From Scenedesmus sp. ARA3 (Eukaryota; Chlorophyta; Chlorophyceae; Sphaeropleales; Scenedesmaceae), in contig RWJK01001583.1 in NCBI GenBank assembly GCA_004335835.1, forward strand, positions 1 to 64,000: a stretch of 64,000 bases of DNA, given 5' to 3'. The notes under the pieces were generated by a model. The model was not told the origin of the DNA. It was given only the letters and a program-made list of their open reading frames with translations, and ran no database searches. The position numbers were made by a program, and so were the translations under genes. Shown piece after piece: positions 48,724-58,334 of this stretch. Position 1 is the first letter of the stretch. Each line of letters opens with the position of its first letter.

Positions 48724-49814
48724 AGGTGAACGGCGTTGATGTGCGTGACCTGCAGACGGCCAGCGTGCGCAGCAGCGTGGCAGTGGTGCCGCAGGACACC
48801 GTGCTCTTCAACGACACCATCCTGCAGAACATCAGGTGCGCATATTACTATTATTGCTGTTTTGTGCATTGCCGAATCTTTTTCCGTCCTTTGGCATGAT
48901 TCACCACCTTTCGCCTCTTTCAGCTGCTCCTCCTCATGCTGCACCATTTCAGTGCTGGACAAAGTGCGCGATCTGTATGCTCATGCCGGGCCACTCTCGT
49001 CTCACCATCTGCTGCTGCTGCTCCTGCTGCTTCTGCGCAGGTACGGCAAGCCTAATGCCTCAGACGAGGAAGTCATCGCAGCCTCCCGCATGGCGCACCT
49101 GCACGAGGCAGAGCTGCGCATGCTGCACTGCGTTTTCAATACAACGCTGCTGCTGCTGCAGTGCAGGTGCAAGCCCTCAACACAGCTGATGAAACAGCTA
49201 TCGCCACTTTCTGCCATGCTGCGCTGATGTTGTTGTCTGCACCTCTGCTTCCCTCATCTTCCTTCCATGCACAGGTACGGCAAGCCCAACGCCAGCGATG
49301 AAGAAGTCATCGCAGCGTCCCGCATGGCGCACCTGCACGAGGCAGTGCTGCGCATGCCAGACGGCTACTCCACAATGGTTGGGGAGCGAGGCCTGAAGCT
49401 GTCTGGCGGAGAGAAGCAGCGCGTGGCGATTGCACGCGCCTTTTTGCGCGCGCCGCGGCTGCTGATCTGCGATGAGGCGACGAGTGCGCTGGACACGGCC
49501 ACGGAGGCATCGATCCTGGGCAGCTTGAATGAACTGGCGCGCGTGAGTCCTCAAAGGAACTTGTTTTATCCACAGGATTCTGATATATAGATCAACATTT
49601 GACGATGGGCTGTATCGTGCAGTGAAGGGCTTGCTTTTGTTTACAGTGGAGTGCTGATATGGCGATTGTTTGGCTGCCTGTGCATTGCGTTCAAGAGCAG
49701 CTTGCTGCTGCGGTTCCAAAGCACCTTCAGCTGGCTGTGTAACCTGCTGCCACAAACTATCTGGAACTTGTCACCAGTTGACAAACCGCCAACACCCACC
49801 TGCTGCTGCTGCTG

Positions 49815-49852
<38 letters not shown>

Positions 49853-50372
49853 TTGCTGTGTTGCTCTGTCGCAGGGCGGCACCAGCATCTTCATTGCGCC
49901 CCGGCTCAGCACAGTGGAGCCTACTACCTGACGAGGCAGCTAATCCTTTGCTGCTGCTGCTGCTGCTGCTGCTGTGGCTGCATTGCAGGGCCGCAGCAGC
50001 ATCTTCGTCGCGCACCGGCTGAGCGCAGTGGAGCATACTACCTGACAGCAGCTAAACATTTGCTGGTGCTGCTGCTGCTGCTGCTGCTGTATTGCCATGT
50101 CGCAGGGTCGCACCAGCATCTTTGTCGCGCACCGGCTCAGCACAGTGGCGGGCTGCGACCGCATCCTAGTGCTCAGTGAAGGCCGCCTGGTCGAGCAGGG
50201 CAGCCACGCGCAGCTGATCGCATCAGGGGGCGTATACAAGGACATGTGGATGCGCCAGGCTGCGGAGGGCAGCAGCAGCAACAATGTGGCTGAGGCCAGC
50301 AGTGATGAGGAGGCTGATGGAGAGCCTCTGGAGCCGCTGCCTGCGGCGCTGGCACGGGGCCGGAAAGAGTGA
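43082..50372 (+). CDS. ATM1/ABCB7/HMT1-type half ABC transporter, 13 exons
   Basis: Exons 43082-43448, 43875-44041, 44370-44478, 45121-45293, 45610-45726, 46013-46118, 46397-46676, 46856-46910, 47201-47602, 47809-47940, 48726-48835, 49275-49542 and 50106-50372 join in phase to 850 aa. An Arg-rich leader ([12 protein letters not shown]...) suggests mitochondrion or plastid. The membrane domain has the family landmarks [36 protein letters not shown] and [18 protein letters not shown]. Exon 7 holds an Ala/Gly insert and exon 9 an Ala/Gln linker. In the nucleotide-binding domain, Walker [10 protein letters not shown] is at 611-619, Q-loop VPQD at 657-660, signature LSGGEKQ at 715-721, Walker B LLICDEA at 735-741 and H-loop AHRLS with His at about 771. 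Relatives export glutathione-linked sulfur/Fe-S precursors or heavy-metal thiol complexes. Exons 4, 5, 10, 12 and 13 and the 3' end have tandem copies. Confidence 0.93.
44832..45170 (+). repeat. Four copies of ABC exon-4 acceptor edge
   Basis: The start of exon 4 ([12 protein letters not shown]) appears at 44832-44866, 44938-44990, 45021-45065 and 45121-45170. Only the last continues into the full exon. Exon 4's other edge is copied at 45421-45482, and exon 5's early part at 45530-45562. Confidence 0.85.
46317..46367 (+). repeat. (CTG)n microsatellite in ABC intron 6
   Basis: About 16 CTG units, about 25 bases before the exon-7 acceptor at 46396. Confidence 0.9.
48082..48171 (+). pseudogene. 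Walker-A exon copy 2, catalytic Lys changed to Asn
   Basis: A 90-nt in-phase segment bounded by a CAG acceptor and a GTGGGC donor duplicates the second part of exon 10. It reads GPSGSGNST, so the Walker A lysine is lost. Flanking introns are also copied from the first unit. Confidence 0.8.
48312..48401 (+). other. Walker-A exon copy 3, intact motif
   Basis: A third 90-nt in-phase cassette with CAG acceptor and GTGAAC donor reads GPSGSGKST and [12 protein letters not shown]. It could be spliced in as an extra or substitute exon without frameshift. Confidence 0.75.
48668..48722 (+). repeat. (CTG)n tract forming the ABC exon-11 acceptor
   Basis: About 18 CTG units run directly into CAG at 48723-48725, the 3' splice site of exon 11. 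Confidence 0.92.
49041..49130 (+). repeat. Partial copy of ABC exon 12 start
   Basis: Codes [20 protein letters not shown] after its own CAG acceptor, as exon 12 does at 49275, but breaks off before the signature motif. Confidence 0.85.
49876..50045 (+). repeat. Two truncated copies of ABC exon 13 start
   Basis: Copy 1 (49876-49930) reads [16 protein letters not shown] then stop, with the H-loop His changed to Pro. Copy 2 (49990-50042) reads [16 protein letters not shown] then stop. Each has its own CAG acceptor in the same phase as the true exon at 50106. Confidence 0.82.
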
Positions 50373-50752
50373 CGCACGGGGGAGAAGGTGTGACCAAGGC
50401 GCAGAAAAGAGTGACACGGACGCCAGCAGTGACGAGGAGGCTGATGGCGAGCCGCTGGAGCCGCTGCCTGCGGCGCTGGCTCGTGGCTGGAAAGAGTGAC
50501 GCACGGCTGAGAAGGTGTGACACAGGCTTGGAAAATAGTGATGCGGAGGCCAGCAATGATGAGGAGGTGGATGGGGAGCCGCTGGAGCCGCTGCCTGCGG
50601 CGCTGGCACGCGGGCGGAAAGAGTGACGCCAGCGCAGGAAAGAGTGACGTCGGCGCAGGACAGAGTTACCAAGGGGTGGGAAGCAGCGCCTGGGTGGCGA
50701 GCCGCTTGAGCCGCTGCCTGCTGCGCTGGCGGGAGGACGGGGAAAGAGTGAC
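50281..50752 (+). repeat. Tandem array of ABC terminal segment, 4 copies
   Basis: The acidic C terminus ([24 protein letters not shown] and TGA) is repeated at about 50296-50372, 50420-50499, 50546-50626 and, shortened, 50692-50752. The first is the annotated end. Confidence 0.85.
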
Positions 50753-50955
50753 GTCGGCACAGGAAAGGATGCGTGCCTGCTGAGTCAGCCAAGCTGGTGG
50801 TATTCCTTAGCATCAGCATCAGCATCTTTGTCACTATGTTACTTAGACGACAGCTGCTTTGCTGCATTTGCGCCGCGTCTGAACTGCTGGTCTGGCGGCT
50901 GCTAGCAGCGGCGCGGTGATGAGGGATGCAGGCATATGTGAGCAAGGACGCCTGC

Positions 50956-50960
50956 TGTAA
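50956..50960 (+). terminator. Candidate TGTAA polyadenylation signal, ABC gene
   Basis: TGTAA lies about 200 bases beyond the last tail copy, so the whole array could be in the 3' UTR. Confidence 0.4.
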
Positions 50961-51673
50961 GAACAGCAAGCAATGGTTGTGGTGTGGTGTGGGGCATGCA
51001 TGCCCTGGGCGCCTGCACGTGGCTTGCCCTCGAGAACGTCCGGGATTGCACCACAGCAGTACTGCTGCAGTATCACAGGACTAGTGGTGACGAGCGACCG
51101 CTGGCAGAGATGTTCTGCATCTTGAGTGTTCATCAATGTCATATCTAAGCCAGGTGCCTCCTGTTGAAGGGTGTACGGCGGCAGTTGGTGGTTGGCAAGC
51201 ACAGAGGAGATGGATGCTCTGCTTGCATGCTGTAGATGGATGCGCTGCTTGTTTACAGTGCTGCATGAAGCATGCATGTGTTTGCATTGCATGTCCCTTG
51301 CTTGTAGCCGCTACCATGCGGCTCAGCTACCATGCCGGATTGCATGTCTGGTGTCCATCAGCTGATCAGCTGGTTGTCTTTACTCATGCAGCTGTCTTTA
51401 CTCATGCAGCTGCTGCTTGTGCACGCAGCGACATAACGTGATGTGCTAACACTAGTTAGTCTTCAGTAGTGCAGACCTGTAATGTCTACATCAATGTTGA
51501 GTATCCGTGCGTATCGCAGTCTGGTTACCTATCACAACAGCTGCAATTGTTCCCTTGCTGCGGGTTGACAGCAACCGCCACACTGCTAAGCACAGCCTGC
51601 AACATGGTTCCGACTCTTCGCACAGGATAGATTTGTGTAAAAACCACAGCCGCCAGGGCAACACCCCTAGGGC

Positions 51674-51678
51674 TTTAC
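51674..51678 (-). terminator. Candidate TGTAA polyadenylation signal, DUF5054-like gene
   Basis: Minus-strand TGTAA about 57 bases after the stop at 51735. Confidence 0.4.
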
Positions 51679-51734
51679 AGTGCTGCGCTAGCAGCAGCTT
51701 CAGTACAACAGAAATGGCTGTGCACATCATCTCG

Positions 51735-53987
51735 CTACAGATGCTCTGCGTGTATGCTGAACCTGAAGGCCAGGTTGACGTCATCAGCACTGTACGGCAC
51801 CCACATCACCTGCAGGACAGCAGCACGGCACATGTATCAATGCAGTTTGCTACTTTTGGGGCCAACCATGCAATTTTACGGTATAAACTCATCCTGTAAA
51901 CACCCCTTCAGCAGCGGGACCACCACGTGCTCTCTAAAGAAGTGCCATAAGCAGTGCCAGAATGCCTGCTGCATACAATAATGAGTCTGCTCAAACCCAA
52001 AGCAGGTATGCAGATGCTGCGCAATTTCTTTTTCCAACAGCATCTCCAACAGCTTCTTAAACAGCATATTCAACAGCATCTTCAACAGCAAAAAACACTC
52101 ACATAGTTTGTGCCCCACACGTTATTCATCAGGTTGAAGTGCACACCCTTGTCCATCTCTGGGGCAAACAGCCCGTTGGGAAACGGTGTGGGCTTGCCTG
52201 GGCTGACCAGTGCTGCATCCCAGGTCTTTAGCTGAAGCAGCTCCCTGCCGCTTGCAGATTTGACGCTGACGCCCGCCTCTGTGACGGCGTGCATGGACTG
52301 GCTGCCGTTGATCATCACCTGCGTTGCATGTGTATTGTGTTGCATTGTGTTGCAGCACCAGCAAGGTACTCAGCAGCAGTTGTTCTCTGTTGCATGGCAT
52401 ACATACACACTGGCCTGACAGGCAGATGATACCTTTGGCCAGTGAATCAAATTGCGATCTCACATGCATGCATCTCTCTCTACAGTATCATTGCAAGATT
52501 CATTGATGCTCACTTACCAAAGGGCTGTTCAGCTGTTCAGCTGTTGTGCAGTCGCCGCCTGTATCCACCAGCCATTCAAATACCCACCACCAGCATGTAC
52601 CCTTTTATCCTTTTATCCTTTTACCCTTTTATTCTTTTATCCTCACCTCCATGGGGCTGATCAGGCTGCCCAGCTTATGCAGCCGCCAGCTGGCCGGGTC
52701 CACAGCAGCAGGCGCGGGCTGGAACGACAGCCACAGCGCCTCAGGCAGCCGCGTGGGTCGCTTGCCCTGCCACACCACAGACACCTCCAGGTCGCCCTGT
52801 GCTGCATTGCTGCTGATGGGGATAGGAGTGCTGTCAGGGCAGCTGCAGACATCACGAAATGCACAGCATCAGGTGTCATGCAATATGGCAAAAGGCATAC
52901 GGATGCAACCCCTGTAAATTGGTCCGACAAGTCATGCATGCATGACTAGGGTTGCTGCAGCCTGTGCCCTGGATGCCAGCACCCACAAATATGCTGGGTG
53001 GCGCACAAGGATGGCAATGACAGCGTCTCCTTACGGCAAACACAAACAGCAGAGGCAGTGCAGCACCCACCATACATGCTGGGTCTGATCCACACACCTG
53101 ATGATGGTCCACATCGTTGGTGGCGCGCCAACCTTTTCAACGAGCTGGCGGGGGAAGCTGTAGCGCAACGACAGCTGCCGCAGCTGCTTGAGATCGTTGG
53201 TGCTGCTGCTGGATGGTGCAAGTGACTCAAACACCTCCTCGAGAGCACCCTGATGGTTTGCAAGGAGTTGCAGCAGCAGCAGCCCATGACAGCCTCACAT
53301 AAACTGACCAACTTTGTCTGGGAGATGCTGCTAGACTACAAAACAGCTCTACATACGTATGGGCAGTGTTCAGCAGTCTGTTTGCTGGCATGGAGAACAG
53401 CGCCTTGACAAACCAAACATACAATGGCAAGCCATGCCGGTGTGCTGCACAGCTGCATGCCTGCGCTGCGCTCACAACTGCCTTCACCTCCTCGAGCAAA
53501 GCATTTACAAGCACTGCAGCTGCCACTCACCGCCGCCTCCACCTCCTTGTCCCAGGCCTTGCTGCTGTTCACGCGGCCACTGAAGTCCTGCTCAAACCAC
53601 CTGCAGCCACACATTTTTTGAACACCTTTAGAGAATGCAGCTTTCAGGATCATATGGCTGGCACGGCAGGCATGCAAGGTTGCAGCGCATGCCTTCCAAG
53701 TTACCAAGCACAGCTTGCTGACTCGTGACAAGTACCTAACTAAACCAACCAGGCTCAGCCGTGCCAGGGGCAAAGCGCGAAGCAGCACCACTCACCACGG
53801 CAGTGGCAGCTTCCAGGCGTAGTACTTCCAGATGACTTGGTAGGACGCCTCACAGTAGGCGCTGTACCGGATCTGAGCCAGCACACCGCCTGCGCTGCTG
53901 CTGCTGCTGCTGCTGCTGCCAGCGGCCCAGTCTGTGCCAGGCGTGCGTTGGGAGCCGTACAGTTTCACCAGAGAGGTGAGACCACCT

Positions 53988-54018
<31 letters not shown>

Positions 54019-56652
54019 GACAAACTTAAATGCAGAGAGCATATAGTCACGCCTTTCACATCTTTTGGGGGTTGGCTTTCCGTATTTTCTTACTTGTATT
54101 GCACACAGAGGCCAGCTCAACAAGCCAGGCTGATCACTAAGGAAGCTAGCAGGCTGAAGGTGATGAATGAAAGCACCAGATGGGAACCAATATCATGGCG
54201 TGATACAACCAAATGGGTGCTTATATACCGTGTGGTAACAGCAATCAGATGCTTGCTTACCTTGTGCTGCGTCCAGTTCAAACTGCCAGCTGCCACAGGT
54301 GTACTTCCGCACACCTCCCCCTGCAGAACGACCTGCTACCCTGTGCCTGACCCCAGCCGCAGCATCAACAGCAGCTGGCTGTGCTTGTCCTCTGTGGTGC
54401 AGTTGCTGCTGCGCCTCGTCCTGCTGCTGCATTTCCTGCATGCGCTGCTGCTGCCCGCCCGCAGCCTGCTGTGCTAAATGCTGCAGGCGCCTGCTGGGGC
54501 TGGCCCTTGCACCCTGCTGCAGCTGCTGCAGCGGTTTGACGCCTGCTTTATCGTGAAATGCCTCCTCTGTTGAAGCCTCCTGTGCAGGCCTTTCACTGCT
54601 GCTGGAGCTGCTAAAAGTTGCTGATGACCCTGTCAGGTGCCTCACTGCGCCTGCAGCTAGCAGTGCTTCTGCACTGACTGCTGCCAGCTGCTGCCGGCTG
54701 GCCAGGTCAGCAGCATACGACTGCTGCACAGGGTGGGTGGCTGGCAGTGCCTGCGGCATACAAATGAACCCTACTCTTGGAAACTTCTTGTTTGTTGTCA
54801 AACTTGAACAGCAGTAGTCAGAGCAGATCGTCACATATTACATGAATTGCAGGAGTAATTCGTGCAGTGTTGTAGCTATCACGCGCCATACCAGCATGCA
54901 TGTTGCTGTTCCTGTTCCTGTCCCTATTGCTGCTGCCACTGCTACATCTAAACACATACACACAGCTGTTGCTGCTGCTGCTGCTGCTGCTGTTGGTGTT
55001 GGTGCTCACCTGCAGTGCCCAGGGTATGTACGCGGCCTGCCTGTCCCAGGCATGTATGCAGCGTGCATAGTTGAGGCACGGCCCCTCCCTGAATGGCACA
55101 CTGTCTGGTACATCAAAGCCGCTGCCCACTGCTGCTGCTGCTGCTGCTGGATGTGGCTGTAGCTTGGCTGGTTGATGAGTCTTTGCAGCTTTTGGTGGCA
55201 GGCAGGAGTAGAAGTCAGGGTTGCTGTAGTTGACAAAATCATGCAGAGTCTTCTTAACGTCCACGCCCCTGCATGCAAAACAGCAGATGCCAACACAACA
55301 GCGACAGAGTATGCGCTGAAAATAGTAAACGAGAGGTGTTTGCAGGCAGCAAGAATGGCAACCACGCAGGCAGGAGGGCAGGAACAGAGCGCATTTTTTC
55401 AAGCTGATAGCAGGGAAGAAGGCGTACACATGCGCACTGTCATGCAGCCACCTTCCACAGAGGAGCAAGTGTAGGTGTGTGCTGCTCAGCAGGTCCTGCA
55501 GTGCTGCAAAAGTTGAGAGCAGAAACCAAGGCTTCCACATGGCACTGCCGTGCATCCATCTCCAAGAAGCAGTACACGTTTTACTTTGTGCATCAGGTCC
55601 TGCAGTGCTGCAGGCGTGGCCCTCACCAGGTGTGCTCTGGTACCTTGAGCAGCAGCCTGCTGAAGTTGTAGAAGGAGCCACCCTGCAGCAGCAGCAGCAG
55701 CAGCAACGGCAATGAGAAGCAGAAAAGCAGCTTCCACCTTTGACCAGACAGGAGCTGCCTTCAGTTGCCAGTGGTCACACGGAAAGTGTATGTCGAGACA
55801 AAAGCTCACAGTGCATCATGGGTACAAGCTATTTCTTGCCCTGTTGCCTTTCCAGCAGCTGACAGGCATGGCTATCCAAGCTGTGATCTACCAAAGTGGC
55901 CGTGCAGTAGCTGTGTTTGTCCAAGATTTTGCTGCCACCACCACTACTGCTGCCAGCATTGCTGCTGTATCACATAGCTCAAGGGGCTGTGTACAAACAA
56001 CTACAGTGCTGCAGGCGGCAACGTTGCGTTGCCAGTGCCAGCTCACTTGAGAGGGGCAGGCAGCTACTGCTGCCAGCACTTCTGCTGTATCACACCAAAC
56101 ACAAGGCTACTGTAATGCTGCAAGTGACAGCATTGAACATGCCACTGGCAGATTACCTGAGAGGGGCAGGCAGGGTCGTCAATGCAGGCAGCCCTGGCAC
56201 GGCTGGCCGCCCTGAAGTTTGCAGTTTTAAGCGGGTCACTCTGCACACCAAACACCCAGGTGTCTCCAATCTCTCCTGCAAGGGGGGTGAAAAGGCAAAC
56301 CAGGTGTAGTGTTCAAGCTTGACCATGCATGTCCAGGCACAGGAGAAGCTTTCAGTTGCAGGGGCATAGTACAAATACTGATGATACCAGGCCATTAGAC
56401 CCTGTTATGATGCAAGCAGTTCCGAGACAAAACTCTCACAAAGTGCTGCAACCCTGGATGTTGTGCTGGGCTTTTTGACGCTCCCAGGCACCCAAGCCAA
56501 CGGCCTTGACGGTGGTCCGTCCACAGATGAGTCGGTTCGCAGTGCTGCAGGTGCTTACTACCCACCAGTCACGACTGTCAGGTTGAGGGTGGGCAGGGCC
56601 TCCAGCACAGCATCAACAAAGGCATCAAAGCTGCTGGCCTTGACCACCACAT

Positions 56653-56707
<55 letters not shown>

Positions 56708-57274
56708 GCTGCTGCTGCTGCTGCTGCCAGGCTTGTCGGTGCCTGCCCACTCCTGCCGCAGCAGCTGGTAGATCCTCAGCGGCTCCAGCACAGTCAGTGG
56801 GGGACCTGACAAAAGTAGAACAACAGCAGGAAAGAGCTCAATGCTACAGTGCCAGGCAGGAGACTTAGAACCTTCAGATTTTTTCCCAGCACTGTCACAG
56901 AGGGACCTGGCAAAAGAGCAGAAAGCACAGCAGCAGGACATAGCTCAACGACAGTGCTAGGCAGGACACTGAGGACTTTGTTTGTGAGGAAAAGGGGTGG
57001 TTGCAAGTGGGCTCCATGCAGGATCCGCAGTGGCCTCATGCACACTCATACTGCATGCGGCAACCTTGAAAAGATATCAACTCATACCAGTGTGTCACTC
57101 AAAGCTTTGCTGGCAATCTAGCAGATCTGTACAAATCCCTGCTTAGAGCGTTGCTGACCTGCGTTGTCGTTCCTCCATGCGGTGCACAGCACATGGTCCA
57201 AACCAGGCGCCGCCTGGATGCACTGATCAGGGGGGTCACAGTTGACGCCTCCATGGATGCCTCCGTAGCCACCT

Positions 57275-57323
<49 letters not shown>

Positions 57324-58298
57324 TGTCTGGCATGGCTAACAGTGCACATGCAACAGAAAAGCAGTAAAGCATGCAGGGATCTGACGATCAAGTATGGTGA
57401 TAGCTGGGCAGCCTGAGTTGGGCAACAGCAAATGCAGCATCCAACAACATCAATGCCGACAGGCTTGCAGCAGCTGACGGCGTTGCTTTGACAGCAGCTG
57501 CACATCTGGGCCTGAGGCCCAATAGTGACAAGGACAGTATTAACACAGACAACGTCACTTGAAAAACATTGATGACAAGCACCTGGCCTCCAGAAGGCCA
57601 GCAGCTGCTATCTGAGGCCCAAGGTATGAAACCAACAAGCTCTTACAAAAACATTGGAATATCTCAACTGTCTCAGAAGCACCCGCACCTGGCCTCCAGA
57701 AGGCCAGCAGCTGTGTGCCTGAGGCCGGAGGCCTGAAACCAACAAGCCCTTACATTAGCAATAGAACATATCAAAAGTGCCACAAGCGCCCGCACCTGGC
57801 CTCCAGAAGGCCAGCAGCTGTGTGCCTGAGGCCTCATCCCTCCAGATGAATGGCGTGAACATGGGCACCCCGGGGGGCGCAGAGCCTGCAGCGCAGAACA
57901 ATCGACACCCGAGACTGCAGCGCTGAACAAATGATCAAAGGAGCCTGCTGCACTGGACAATCGAAGGGCGTGGACATGGGCACCCCGGGAGGGGCGGAGC
58001 CTGCAGCACACAAGGCAGCAGGGCCACAAGTCATGAAACACGTGTGCATGCAGCGTTGCGTGGTCGTGCGCTGCAGCTTTGTACAATTACAAAAGATGAT
58101 GCTGTCAAGGAAGCTGTTACATGCAAGTTGGGTACATGTAAGTGTCGAACCCTGGTTTGAACGCGACAATGCAGGGTTCAACCCTGAAAATCACAACGCC
58201 CTAGCGCCCACCAGGGTTCACGCCCACAGAGACCGCCTTGATGCCCTTGGCAGCCAGCAATGGGATGACTGCACGCGTGAGGCCAGGCACGTCACGCT

Positions 58299-58334
<36 letters not shown>

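Larger units (their letters stand above)
50753..51734. other. Convergent 3' spacer
   Basis: About 980 bases between the ABC array and the 3' end of the DUF5054-like gene. Besides the polyadenylation candidates, no gene supported. Confidence 0.5.

Noticed and set aside
55486..55809. Minus-strand frame with poly-Ala/Leu next to a conserved exon
   Set aside because: Wrong frame; the exon 55627-55682 fits the LLLKVPEHTW motif in another frame and keeps phase.
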